Source: Anas platyrhynchos (lineage: Eukaryota > Chordata > Aves > Anseriformes > Anatidae). From it: a DNA stretch of 64,000 bases. Within the stretch, counting starts at the first letter, position 1, and every line of letters starts with the position of its first letter. Position numbers and translations under genes: made by a program. Shown here piece after piece: positions 10,843-23,360 of this stretch. The DNA lies in contig NC_092594.1 in assembly GCF_047663525.1 (NCBI RefSeq), forward strand, positions 40,086,001-40,150,000, read 5' to 3'. Below the pieces are notes generated by a model, which saw only the letters and a program-made list of their open reading frames with translations, made no database searches and was not told the origin of the DNA.

Positions 10843-10850
10843 ATTTGCAT
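10843..10850 (+). promoter_or_regulatory. Octamer motif ATTTGCAT in W module
   Basis: This is a perfect octamer (the POU/Oct-factor site in its reverse form). It is found at the same place in all 12 W modules: 10843, 16714, 19402, 30750, 34320, 38095, 41406, 44088, 48737, 51891, 55046 and 58838. Function is inferred only from conservation. Confidence 0.4.
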
Positions 10851-13800
10851 ATGTGGGGTTGCTAATGGGAGCTGGGAGCCAGAGCAGCATGGAGCCAGCT
10901 GGCTGAATATACTTGGTGCTGCTGTGAGGGTGGTTGAGGCTGGGTCACGTTCAGGCTGCTTGTGGCTGGGTCAGCAGGCTAATAGAAGAGGCAGGATTAT
11001 TTTGTAGTGTGAGTGCGTGCGCCAGGCAGGACAGTTTCCTTCAGTTTGTCTGTCTTGTAGTGTTGCTTCTACAACGTCTGTTCTGAAGGGCCTCAACGCT
11101 TATTTTGTCATCATGACTCTGATCTGAGCACTTCTTGTCTTGCAGTCGCTGCTTAAAGAGCAGGCCTATTTCAGGTCTTGTGCATCATATTCGGTTTGAG
11201 AACACGTCTGTTTCCATCGTCACTCTTGCAGAAGTCATCTGGGCCGTATCAGGAGCTCTTGCTTGGGAATTGATTTCCTGAGAGTTGTCTTAGGGGGTTT
11301 TCAGTCCCCATCCTTCTGGTCTCTTGTCTTGAAGGCAGGCTTTTTAGGCCTCCGTCATCCCAGTTCTGGCAGTTGCTTCCAGTTGCATGTTGTGACATTT
11401 GAGTCTCTCCTGGGGTCTGGTGCAGAGCACCTGTTCTGACTTGCTGTTGCTGTAGGGCTTTCTTTTTGGGGGTCACTTTTCCTTGTGCCTTGTGTTGTGT
11501 GTTTTGTTTGTAGTGTTTGTGGCGTGCCTGCGTGTGTGTACGTGTTTGGTCTGGAGCTGTCCTGCCTGGCAGTTAGTGATGACAGGTAACGTGGCAGTGC
11601 ATGGGTGTACTAATACATTGTCTGGACTGTTTTGGTAAAGATATCCAGTCTGCCTCTGGGCACGTACTGAAGGGCAGCTGGCACAGTCATCTCTGTGGTG
11701 TTTGGCAGACTGGAGGGGGGAGAGTTGAGCTGCTTGCGAGCAACTGCTCGCATAGCACTTGAACGGTGTGCTTGAGGAGGTCTGTCAAATCTTGAAAGCT
11801 TACAGATATGGGGTTTTGAATTTTTTATTTTTATTTCTTTCCTGTCCCCAGTAGAGCGTAAACCTTTGGAGGAACCTGTCACAGGAAAGAGCTCCTTCTG
11901 GAACTGTTCAGCACTCCATAGGCAACTCAGTGACTGGCTTGATCTACTTCTGAGGTGCTGAGGCAAGGGGGCTGCTGTTTCGAAACGATAACGTTGTAAA
12001 TGGGATCCCTTTTGTTGTGGAGGGATGGGTGCTAATGCTGGCAGCTGAATGATTATCTTGTGTCTGTTTTCAGTTGTTAAAGCTGAAACACAGTGTACAA
12101 CATGGGACTTGATGACCAGGGCTGCTTTTGGCAAGGTGAGCGATGAACAGATGTAGCAGATACTTCAGGGGTGCAGTTGTCACTGCAGTTACTTAACTAC
12201 ACAAAGTACAGTAAAAATCCTGTTTATATTTCAGAGGTGTGTTGTAGCTGGCCTAAGAGAGCAGATGGAATCATCTTCCTTGAGGGCAGATGAGGGGGCC
12301 GAGGTAAAGGAGCAGATGAGAGTAACTGTCCCAGCTGTGCTGTGGCTTTGGATGCTGCTTCAGCCTATGCTTTTTTGTTTCACATTTGTCTTGCACAGGC
12401 TGAGTGGGGCCAAGCTGCACTCTGGAGAGCAGCACGAGAAGGGCGGGTTGGTTGTGAGCTGGATCGGAGCAGAACTGCCAAGTAGCACGAGGTGAGTGCG
12501 AAGGGTATCCATCTTGCTTTGCAGGTGCCATGGCAGGCTCTCTAGAGAAGTGGTTGAGGATTGGAGAAGAGGTTGCAGATGATCAAGGAGCGACACGTGC
12601 AGGGATGGCTTGAAAAGGGTATGGCTGCTTTCTCTTCTGTTTATCAGGTGTCCCAGGCAACGTGGGCTGTGATGTTAGTGTTTAGAATCGGAACAAAGCA
12701 GGTGCTGATGGTGGTCTTCTTTGGTAGGCGAAGAGGTGCCCGAAGCCCTGTCTTGTGTAGCCTGAGCACGCCTCGCTGAGTATGCAGCTTGATTTCCAGC
12801 AGTTCTGAAAACTGTGTTGAAGCTGAAATGCTGTGTCTGTGTTTGGGTCGGGTTTGCACCTTGGTGAGTGTCGGGATGGGTTTTAATTCAGTGCAGCGGA
12901 GGGCCTCGCCTCAGTGTCTTGTATTGTGTTTTGACCCGTGAGCATAGACCTTTGGTTTTCCTATAGCCTACTGAAGTAACTGATTTTTCCTGCAAGTGGA
13001 ATGGAATTGAATTCTTCTTTGGCGCATAATCTGTTCTGCTCCTAGAGTTTTCTTCCTGCGTAAATAAAAGTCTGAGCTAAATCTGGCTGAAAAAGCTTCA
13101 TTTACTTGCGTGGTAGTATTGTCCTTTCAGTATTCAAAGCTGCAACAAAAGCATGGGGATTATTGCTTCTAGAAACACCCCAGTTCTCCTGTCTGCACTC
13201 TGCATGCTGTTGAGCTAAGCCATATAAGGAAGTTAATAAAACCACAGCTGCTGCTGCTCCTCTTTCTGCTTTTTTTTATTCTTTCCCCCTGCACTTTCCC
13301 ATGTGATTGGCTTCAGGTTCCAGGTGGGACCTAATGGTAACTGAGTTGCAGGTATGCCATGAGAGAGCTCCTTCTGCCTGGGCTGCACTTTTGGGTAAGT
13401 GCTTTGTTTTTCCTTCAGTTGTTTGGAGGGTTCTTTAGGTGGTTCAGAGTCTATGGACTGATGCATTTTGAAGCAGAAACTGGTACTCCTATGTTTTTGA
13501 GGTGAAAACTGGTAGGATCTGTCTTTGTAAAGCAATCTAGTAGTAGGTGCCTGTATTGCACGCAGCTCTTCCTCAGGTGAGTAGTTGTTATGGCAGTTTT
13601 ACGGATAGTATGGTGATGTTACTTTGTGTGTTTGCTTTGTGGTTCTGGGTCCCTTCTGATTTTTGCAGAATTACGGGGCTTTCTGTGATTCTTTGCCTGT
13701 ATGTCAAATATTATCAAAGTCAAAACCTTGCTGTTAAAGTGATGGAGCAGGGTTTAGTTGAAATGTATGATGGAGGCTCCCTGTGTGAGCGTGTATCAGA

Positions 13801-14089
13801 AAATGGCAGCAGTGGGCACGTAAGGGGTAGTCTGTTTCAGTTTTAGGGACAGTTTGTTATATTCCTGGAGCTTTTGCCTGTGTGTTTTCTGTCTGTCGAG
13901 TGTTTAGACCTTGCAGCCTTCTAGTCTTGATGTCCTTGAATTGACATATTAGAAGTATGTTTATTAGGTGTTTCCAGGTAGTTGTTTTTGGGAAACAGTG
14001 GGATAATGTTTCTTGACCGCGTAAGTGCAGTAGTGCCAAGAGAGTGAGCAGGCTCACCTTCTTCTTCTCTGCAGAATAAGTCCGCCCGG

Positions 14090-14149
14090 GCCCATTTTGG
14101 CGCGGCGCCGCCCGGGCCCATTTCAGCGCGGTGCCACCCGGGCCTATTT
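14090..14149 (+). repeat. 26-bp CpG-rich minisatellite, 2 degenerate copies
   Basis: Units begin at 14090 and 14116, with a partial unit at 14142. Several CpG sites have become TG or CA (TTCAGCGCGGTGCCACCC), the pattern expected from deamination of methylated CpG. Confidence 0.9.
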
Positions 14150-14575
14150 CTCAGGTAAATGTAGTGAGCAGGTGAGGTGAAGGAGCTGGGAACAGAGAGG
14201 TATTGCACAGTAGCATGTTGCATCAGTAGTAGTCAGCGTTGCGGAGGAGGTGGGTGTCAGGGCTGTCATGCTTGTGAATTCTGGTTCTCTCTATGTGCAA
14301 GTGATGATGAACCTGTTTGAGCTAATTCCATTTGAAAGATTTCCTGTTACTGGCCTGGTCGTGTTGTCCTTTCAATGTTAAAAGCTGTAGCAAAAGCATG
14401 GGGATTGTTGTTTCTAGAAACACCCCAGGTCTCTTGTATGCTCTCTGCATGTTTTTCAGGTAAAGCAGATCTTAAAAAAACCAACCAAACAAACAAAGAA
14501 AATAATAAAAAACATCTGCTTCTGTTCCTGCTTTTTTTCTACTTCCTTGTGCTTTGCCCCTCCCTTTTTCCAGGT

Positions 14576-14680
14576 GATTGGGTTTGGGTGCTGGGCGGGG
14601 CCAAATGGTATATGAGCCCCAGGCATGGCATTAGAGAGCTCCTTCTGCATGGGCTGCTCCTTGGGGTAAGTGCTTTGTGT
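14576..14680 (+). promoter_or_regulatory. Promoter-like cluster, Y module copy 4
   Basis: ATTGG at 14577-14581, GGGCGGGG at 14593-14600, TATATGA at 14609-14615. Confidence 0.5.
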
Positions 14681-17068
14681 TTCCTTCAGTCAGTTGCAGG
14701 GTTCTCTAGGCAGACTGGAGCCTATGGATTTCTGGATTTTAAGTGCTTGGAATTCACTCAGTAGCGGGATGTTTAGTAGGGGCTGCTGGCTCACTGTTTT
14801 TTGGGATGGTGGGATACTCTTCTGTTTTTGAGCTATATTTTATTCTCTATATGTATAAACCCACTCGTGTAATTCTCCAGAGGACTAAAACCAGCTTGAT
14901 TGCTTGGTAACTGTGGCGTGACAGTGTAGATGCAGCGATACCAAGAGACTGAGCAGAGTTGTATCAGAGTCACCTTTTTTATCTGCAAAGGGTAAGTCTG
15001 TGATTACCCCTGCCGGGGTTGCTGTGTGTGCATGTCTTTTTGGCATTTGTGGAGCTCAGTTGTTTTTCTTTGTGTGTGTGCATGTTCTAACTTCTTTTTT
15101 TTTTTGAGGGGTGAATAGTTTGTGTGCTGAGCGTGGTTGGCAGGAGGAAGCGGGGAGCTGCTCAGGACTGGTAGGTTTGGTTTCTAGGAGTGTGCAGCAT
15201 CCTTCCTGTGCGATGCGACTGATTGTTGGGCGGGAACTTTCCAGCTTGTGTGTGCTGGGCAATGCAGCTTGTGTAGTGTGTGTTGTGTGGCCTGGGCAGA
15301 GTTTGCAGTGGTGCTGTGGGCGAAGAATCTGAGTTAGAGCTGGTGAGCAGCTGAAGTACCGGAGCCGGGAAGAGAGAGGTCTTGCAGCAGGTACGCTGTG
15401 GCTGTGAGGTGCCTCAGAGTGTGCATTTCTCTTGTCTCTGCAGGTGCTTTGTGCAGTTGTGGAGAGGGAAGGGAAATCCTCATGTCACGAAGTACTGAGG
15501 GAAGGTGAGTGTTGTCAGCCTGGTCATCCCTTATCCGAAGCGAAGGGAAGACGCTCAGGTGTTTCCCTGTGAGGGTCCGAGGTGAGGCTGTTTGGGATAG
15601 AGGAGCAGTGTGGCAGGTGGGTGCTTGCAAGCACCGTGGTCATTGTATCCTTTTGTGTTCCCAGGTGGTGTGGATGATGCTGGCCGCTCCTTTCAAACTT
15701 GGACCTAATTTGCAGGTCCAGAGGCAAGTGGCGTGCTCTTTTGAAAGGATAAAAGTAAAGATGGGGTTGCTTATGTTGTTGAGGAATGGGTGCTACTGCT
15801 GGCAGCTGAATGTTTATCTTCCGCCTGTGTTTTTCCCTTGTTAAGGCTGAAATGCAGTGTGCAGTGCAGGATGTGTCAACCAGCTGCCTCTGCAGTGACT
15901 CTGGTGCGTGATGAGCAGAGGTAGCTGTTGTTTTTGGGGTGCGGTTGTCACTGCAGTTATTTTCCTACATCCAATAGAGTACAGTTCCAGTTTGCCTTTT
16001 GGAGGCGCTATAAGTGGGTGAAGAGAACAGATGGAAGCATGTGCCACGTGGGGCAGGCAAGCGGCTGAGGTACAGGAGGGGATGAGAATATGTGCTTTTT
16101 CCTTTGGGTGGAATGGAATTGATTTTGTTGGTGTATAATCTGTTCTGCTCCTAGATTTTCTTTCAATGCAAATAAAAGTTTGAGCTAATTCCAGTTAAGA
16201 AAGTTCCAGTTACTTGCTGGGTTGTGTTGTCCTTTCAATGTTATAAGCTGCAGCAAAAGCATGGGGATTGTTGCTTCTAGAAACACCCCAGTTCTCTTGT
16301 CTGCAGTCTGCATGCTGTTGAGCTAAAGCAGATTTCAAAAAAAAAAAAAAAAGAAACAGGAAACACACGTAAAAAACAATAACAGAAAAAAAACACCATT
16401 GGGTCACTTGTGAACGCAACGATCATTTAATCCCTTTGTTTTCCCAGGTGGAGTGGATGATATTGGCTGCACTGTTGGAGCTTGGTTTCGGAGAAGAACA
16501 GGTGAGCAGAACCGTATGTTGCATCAGCAGTAGTCAGCATTGTGGAGAAAGAGAGCAATGGAGCCGGTGTCCTAGTGAATGCTGTTACTCTGTTTTTGCA
16601 GCTGATGATGAGCCTGGCAGTTGACTAAGATGACAATCAGTGCCTGTGTGTTTCTTGAGGCGGAGGGACTTTACCATCCAGCAACCTGAGAGCTAAGTTG
16701 AGGGGCACCTGGTATTTGCATATGTGGGGTGGCTAATGGGAGCTGGGAGCCAGAGCAGCATTGAGCCTGCTGGCTGAACAGACTTGGTGTCACTGTGAGG
16801 GTGGTTGAGGCTGGGTCACGTTCAGGGTGCTTGTGGCTGGGTCAGCAGGCTAATAGAAGAGGCAGGATTATTTTGTAGTGTGAGTGCGTGCACCAGGCGG
16901 GACAGTTTCCTTCAGTTTGTCTGTCTTGTGGTGTTGCTTCTGCAGTGTGTGTTCTGTGCTTCTTGGGTCTTGATATCCTTCTGGCTTTTTAGACCGGACT
17001 GACCAGGCAGGCGACTTGGTAGCTGTGCAGAAGGGCCTCAATGCTTGTTTTGTCCTCATGGCTCTGAT

Positions 17069-17099
17069 CAAGCAGCGACTGCAAGACAAGAAGTGCTTG
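17069..17099 (-). other. 31-bp micro-inversion (inversion 1, derived orientation)
   Basis: This segment equals the reverse complement of 34676-34706 at 30 of 31 positions, while the flanks align in direct orientation. The same orientation occurs at 19757-19787, 31105-31135, 44453-44483 and 49092-49122. Its ends form a short inverted repeat (CAAGC...GCTTG). The opposite orientation presents a good acceptor-like tract (CTTCTTGTCTTGCAG), which is lost here. Confidence 0.85.
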
Positions 17100-18866
17100 A
17101 AAGTGCAGATCTGTTTCAGGTCTTGTGCATCATATTCGGTTGGAGATCGCGTCTGTTTCCATCCTCACTCTTGCAGAAGTCATCTGGGCCGCATCAGGAG
17201 CCTTTGCTTGGGAATTGATTTCCTGAGAGTTGTCTTAGGGGGTTTTCAGTCCCCATCCTTCTGGTCTCTTGTCTTGAAGGCAGGCTTTTTAGGCCTCCGT
17301 CATCCCAGTTCTGGCAGTTGCTTCCAGTTGCATGTTGTGACATTTGAGTCTCTCCTGGGGTCTGGTGCAGAGCACCTGTTCTGACATGCTGTTGCTGTAG
17401 GGCTTTCTTTTTGGGGGTCACTTTTTCTTGTGCCTTGTGTTGTGTGTTTTGTTTGTAGTGTTTGTGGCGTGCCTGTGTGTGTGTACGTGTTTGGTCTGGA
17501 GCTGTCCTGCCTGGCAGTTAGTGATTAATGTGGCAGTGCATGGGTGTACTAATACATTGATGGGACTGTGTTGGCGAAGACATCCGGTCTGCCTCTGGGC
17601 ACGTACTGAAGGGCAGCTGGCACAGTCATGTCTGGTGGTTGGCAGCTGTGGATTTGGGAGAGTATATCTGCTTGTGAGCAGCTGTGTGCATAGTGCTTGA
17701 ACGGTGTGCTTGAGGAGGTCTGTTGAATCTTGAAAGCTTACAGATATGGGGTTTTGAAATGTTTATTTTTATTTCTTTCCTGTCCCCAGTAGAGTGTAAA
17801 CGCTAGGAGGAGCCTGTCACAGGAAAGAGTTCCTTCTGGAACTGTTCAGCACTCAGTAAGCAACTTTTGTTTAATTTGTTTAAGGTGAAACACAGTGTAC
17901 AACACGGGACTTGACCATAGCTGCTTTTGGCAAGGTGAGCGATGAACAGATGTAGCAGGTACTTTAGGGGTGCAGTTGTCACTGCAGTTACTGAACTACA
18001 CAAAGTACAGTAAAAATCCTGTTTATATTTCAGGGGTGTTGTAGCTGGCCTAAGAGAGCAGATGGAAGCATCTTCCTTGAGGGCAGGTGAGGGGGCCGAG
18101 GTAAGGGAGCAGCTGAGAGTAACTGTCCCAGCTGTGCTGTGGCTTTGGATGCTGCTTCAGCCTATGCTTTTTTGTTTCACATTTGTCTCACACAGGCTCA
18201 GAGGGGCCAAGCTGCACTCTGAAGAGCAGCACGAGAAGGGCGGGCTGTTTGTGAGCTGGATTGGAGCAGAACTGCCAAGTAGCACGAGGTGAGTGCGAAG
18301 GGTATCCATCTTGCTTTGCAGGTGCCATGGCAGGCTCTCCACAGAAGCGGTTGAGGATTTGAGAAGAGGTTGCAGATGATCAAGGAGCGACACGTGCAGG
18401 GATGGCTTGAAAAGGGTATGGCTGCTTTCTCTTCTGTTTATCAGGTGTCCCAGGCAATGTGGGCTGTGATGTTAGTGTTTAGAATCGGAACAAAGCAGGT
18501 GCTGATGGTGGTCTTCTTTGGTAGGTAAAGAGGTGCTCGAAGCCCTGTCTTGTGTAGCCTGAGCACTCCTCGCTGAGTATGAAGCATGCTTTCCATCAGT
18601 TCCCAAAACTGTGTTGAAGCTGAAATGCTGTGTCTGTTTTTTTGTGTTGGGGTTGCACCTTGGTGAGTGTAGGGATGGGTTTTAATTCAGTGCAGCGGAG
18701 GGCCTGGCCCCAGTGTCCTGTAGTGTGTTTTGACCCATCAGCATAGCCTTTTGGTTCTCAGGTAGCCTACTTAAGTAAGTGATTTTTCCTGTGAGTGGAA
18801 TGCAATTGACTTTTCTTTTCGCGTGTAATCAGTTCTGCTCCAAATTTTTCTTTCTATGTAAATAAA

Positions 18867-21779
18867 AGTTCAAGCTAATTCCAGATGGAAAAAGAAATCA
18901 GTTGCTTACTTAGTTGTATTATCCTTTCAATATTCAAAGCTGCAGCAAAAGCATGGGGATTATTGCTTCTAGAAACACCCCAGTTTTCTTATCTGCACTC
19001 TGCATGCTGTTGAGCTAAGGCAGATTAAAAATAAAAATACAGGAAACACACACAAAAAACAACAACAATAACAAAAAACACCATTGGCTGACTTGTTGTG
19101 AACACATCGATCATTTAATTCCTTTGTTTTCCCGGGTGGTGTGGATGATACTGGCTGCACTGTTGGAGCTTGGACTCGGAGAGGAACACATGAGCACAAT
19201 CGTATGTTGCATCAGTAGTAGTCAGCATTGTGGAGAAGGTGAGCAATGGGGCTGGCGTCCTAGTGAATGCTGTTTCTCTGTTTTTGCAGCTGATGATGAG
19301 CCTGGCAATTGACTAAGATGACAATCAGTGCCCGTGCATTTCTTGAGGCAGAGAAACTTTACCATGCAGCAACCTGAGAGCTAAGTTGGGGGGCACCTGG
19401 TATTTGCATATGTGGGGTGGCTAATGGGAGCTGGGAGCCAGAGCAGCATGGAGCCAGCTGGCTGAATAGACTTGGTGTCACTGTGAGGGTGGTTGAGGCT
19501 GGGTCACGTTCAGGGTGCTTGTGGCTGGGTCAGCAGGCTAATAGAAGAGGCAGGATTATTTTGTAGTGTGAGTGCGTGCACCAGGCGGGACAGTTTCCTT
19601 CAGTTTGTCTGTCTTGTGGTGTTGCTTCTGCAGTGTCTGTTCTGTGCTTCTTGGGTCTTGATATCCTTCTGGCTTTTTAGACCGGACTGACCAGGCAGGC
19701 GACTTGGTAGCTGTGCAGAAGGGCCTCAATGCTTGTTTTGTCCTCATGGCTCTGATCAAGCAGTGACTGCAAGACAAGAAGTGCTTGAAAGTGCAGATCT
19801 GTTTCAGGTCTTGTGCATCATATTCGGTTTGAGATCGCGTCTGTTTCCATCCTCACTCTTGCAGAAGTCATCTGGGCCGCATCAGGAGCTCTTGCTTGGG
19901 AATCGAATTCCTAAGTGTCTTCTTAGGGGGTTTTCAGTCCCCATCCTTCTGGTCTCTTGTTTTGTCCTCATGGCTCTGATCCGAGCACTTCTTGTCTTGC
20001 AGTTGCTGCTTGAAGTGCTGATCTGTTTCAGGTCTTGTGCATCATATTCGGTTGGAGATCGCGTCTGTTTCCATCCTCACTCTTGCAGAAGTCATCTGGG
20101 CCGCATCAGGAGCCTTTGCTTGGGAATTGATTTCCTGAGAGTTGTCTTAGGGGGTTTTCAGTCCCCATCCTTCTGGTCTCTTGTCTTGAAGGCAGGCTTT
20201 TTAGGCCTCCGTCATCCCAGTTCTGGCAGTTGCTTCCAGTTGCATGTTGTGACATTTGAGTCTCTCCTGGGGTCTGGTGCAGAGCACCTGTTCTGACGTG
20301 CTGTTGCTGTAGGGCTTTCTTTTTGGGGGTCACTTTTTCTTGTGCCTTGTGTTGTGTGTTTTGTTTGTAGTGTTTGTGGCGTGCCTGTGTGTGTGTACGT
20401 GTTTGGTCTGGAGCTGTCCTGCCTGGCAGTTAGTGATTAATGTGGCAGTGCATGGGTGTACTAATACATTGATGGGACTGTGTTGGCGAAGACATCCGGT
20501 CTGCCTCTGGGCACGTACTGAAGGGCAGCTGGCACAGTCGTGTCTGGTGGTTGGCAGCTGTGGATTTGGGAGAGTATATCTGCTTGTGAGCAGCTGTGTG
20601 CATAGTGCTTGAACGGTGTGCTTGAGGAGGTCTGTTGAATCTTGAAAGCTTACAGATACGGGGTTTTGAAATGTTTATTTTTATTTCTTTCCTGTCCCCA
20701 GTAGAGTGTAAACGCTAGGAGGAGCCTGTCACAGGAAAGAGCTCCTTCTGGAACTGTTCAGCACTCAGTAAGCAACTTTTGTTTAATTTGTTTAAGGTGA
20801 AACACAGTGTACAACACGGGACTTGACCATAGCTGCTTTTGGCAAGGTGAGCGATGAACAGATGTAGCAGGTACTTTAGGGGTGCAGTTGTCACTGCAGT
20901 TACTGAACTACACAAAGTACAGTAAAAATCCTGTTTATATTTCAGGGGTGTTGTAGCTGGCCTAAGAGAGCAGATGGAAGCATCTTCCTTGAGGGCAGGT
21001 GAGGGGGCCGAGGTAAGGGAGCAGCTGAGAGTAACTGTCCCAGCTGTGCTGTGGCTTTGGATGCTGCTTCAGCCTATGCTTTTTTGTTTCACATTTGTCT
21101 CACACAGGCTCAGAGGGGCTAAGCTGCACTCTGAAGAGCAGCACGAGAAGGGCGGGCTGTTTGTGAGCTGGATTGGAGCAGAACTGCCAAGTAGCACGAG
21201 GTGAGTGCGAAGGGTATCCATCTTGCTTTGCAGGTGCCATGGCAGGCTCTCCACAGAAGCGGTTGAGGATTGGAGAAGAGGTTGCAGATGATCAAGGAGC
21301 GACACGTGCAGGGATGGCTTGAAAAGGGTATGGCTGCTTCCTCTTCTGTTTATTAGGTCTCCCAGGCAATGTGGGCTGTGATGTTAGTTCTTGAGAATAG
21401 GAACAAAGCAGGTGCTGATGGTGGTCTTCTTCGGTAGGCAAAGAGGTGCCCGAAGCCCCGTCCTGTGTAGCCTCAGCATGCCTCGCTGAGTATGAAGCTT
21501 GCTTTCCAGCAGTTCTCAAAACTGTGTTGAAGCTGAAATGCTGTGTCTGTGTTTGGGTTGAGCTTGCACCTTGGTGAGTGTAGGGATGGGTTTTAATTCA
21601 GTGCAGCAGAGGGCCTGGCCCCAGTGTTCTGTAGTGTGTTTTAACCCATCAGCATAGCCTTTTGGTTCTCAGATAGCTTACTGAAGTAAGTGATTTTTCC
21701 TGCAAGTGGAATGGAATTGAATTCTTTTTTTTGCCTGTAATCAGTTCTGCTCCTAGACTTTTCTTTATATGTAAATAAA
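18867..21779 (+). repeat. Array unit 4 (W-to-R only)
   Basis: This unit lacks X, M, Y and Z. W starts near 19136. V is partly doubled with a 224-bp period (copies beginning about 19733 and 19957). From 20030 to 21340 it matches 17118-18428 of unit 3 at offset 2912, with only a handful of substitutions visible. It ends with AATAAA at 21774-21779. Confidence 0.85.
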
Positions 21780-22824
21780 AGCTTGAGCTAATTCCAGATG
21801 GGAAAAAAAAAATCAGCTACTTGCTTGGTCATGTTGTCCTTTTAATATCCAAAGCAGCAGTAAAAGCATGGGGATTTTTGTTTCTAGAAACACCCCAGTT
21901 CTCCTGTCTGCACTCTGCATGCTGTTGAGCTAAGCCATATAAATGAATAAAGAAACCACAGCTGCTGCTCCTCCTCTTTCTGCTTTTTTTGTGCTTTCCC
22001 CCTGCACTTTCCCAGGTGATTGGCTTCAGGTTCCAGGTGGGACCTAATGGTAACTGAGTTGCAGGTATGCCATGAGAGAGCTCCTTCTGCCTGGGCTGCT
22101 CTTTGGGGTAAGTGCTTTGTTTTTCCTTCAGTTGTTTGGAGGGTTCTTTAGGTGGGTCAGAGTCTATGGACTGATGCGTTTTCAAGTAGAAACCGGTACG
22201 CATATATTTTTGAAGTGATAACTGGTAGGATTTGTCATTGTAAAAAGGGTAGGGTCTGTCATTGTAAAGCAATCTAGTAGTATGTGCCTGTATTGCACGC
22301 AGCTGTTCCTCAGGTGAGTAGTTATAGCAGTTTAATGGGTAGTATGGTGATGTTACTTTGTGTGTTTGCTTTGTGGTTCTGGGTCCCTTCTGATTTTTGC
22401 AGAATTACAGGGCTTTTTGTGAGACTTTGCCTTTATGTCAAATCTTATCAAAGTCAAAGCCTTGCTGTTAAAGTGATGGAGCAGGGTTTAGTTGAAATGT
22501 ATCATGGAAGCTCCCTGTTTGAGCATGTTTCTGAAAATGGCAGCAGTGGGCATGTAAGGGGTAGTCTGTTTCAAGTTTAGGGACAGGTTGTTATATTTCT
22601 GGAGCTTTTGCCTGTGGGTTTTCTGTCTGTCGAGTCTTTAGACCTTGCAGCCTTCTAGTCTTGATGTTCTTGAAATGACATATTAGAAGTATGTTTATGA
22701 GGGGTTGCCAGGTACACTGGTTTTGGGAAACCGTGGGCCACGGTTTCTTGACCGCGTAAGTGCAGTAGTGCCAAGAGAGTGAGCAGGCTCACCTTCTTCA
22801 TCTCTGCAGAATAAGTCTGCCTGG

Positions 22825-22858
22825 GCCCATTTCGGCGTGGTGCCGCCCGGGCCTATTT
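22825..22858 (+). repeat. 26-bp minisatellite, single degenerate copy
   Basis: One unit (22825-22850) plus a partial unit. Two CpG sites are changed to TG. It occupies the same site as the long arrays at 33039 and 36606. Confidence 0.85.
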
Positions 22859-23260
22859 CTCAGGTGGAGCTACTGAGCAGGTGAGGTAAAGGAGCTGGGA
22901 ACAGAGAGGCATTGCACAATGATATGTTGCCTTAGTAGTAGTGAACGTTGTGCAGGAGGTGGTATTAGGGCTGGCATGCTGGTGAATGCTGGTTCTCTGT
23001 GTTTTCAGATGGGGATGAGTCTGTTTAAACGAATTCTAGTTCAAAAAGTTTCAGTTACTAGCTTGGTGATATTTTCAATTCAATATTAAAACCTGCAGAG
23101 AAAGCAAAAGGGGATTTTTGCTTCTAGAATCACCACAGATATCTTGTCTGCTTTTTGCATGCTTTGAGATAAAACTGATTTTAAAAAATAAAGAAAAAAA
23201 AACCATTTGCTTCTCGTGCTCTCTTCCTACTCTCTTATGCTTTGCCCTTCGTCTTTCCCA

Positions 23261-23360
23261 GGTGATTTGCTTTGGGTTTTGGGCGGGGACAAAAGGTATA
23301 TGAGCCCCAGGCACGGCATCAGAGAGCTCCTTCTGCCTGGGCTGCTCTTTGGGGTCAGTG
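23261..23360 (+). promoter_or_regulatory. Promoter-like cluster, Y module copy 5 (CCAAT lost)
   Basis: GGGCGGGG at 23281-23288 and TATATGA at 23297-23303 are intact, but the CCAAT position reads ATTTG. The donor-like GTAAGT is GTCAGT here. Confidence 0.4.

Larger units (their letters stand above)
7064..13068 (+). repeat. Array unit 2 (complete module order, LTR-interrupted)
   Basis: Module order is X (promoter-dead paralogue near 7300), M (three 26-bp repeats at 8105), solo LTR (8288-8906), Y (9230), Z (10105, shortened after about 10213 relative to unit 3), W (10577), V (11160), U (11600), T (12080), S (12400) and R (12650). It ends with AATAAA at 13063-13068. No reading frame longer than about 170 codons occurs, and those present are not conserved in frame between units. 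Confidence 0.85.
13069..18866 (+). repeat. Array unit 3 (complete 5.8-kb unit, the best reference)
   Basis: Module order is X (13300), M (two 26-bp repeats at 14090), Y (14577), Z (15445, full length), W (16447), V (17105), U (17560), T (17880), S (18200) and R (18450). AATAAA sites lie at 16171-16176 (end of Z) and 18861-18866 (end of unit). The W-to-R part is tandemly repeated in unit 4 with very few differences. Confidence 0.85.
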
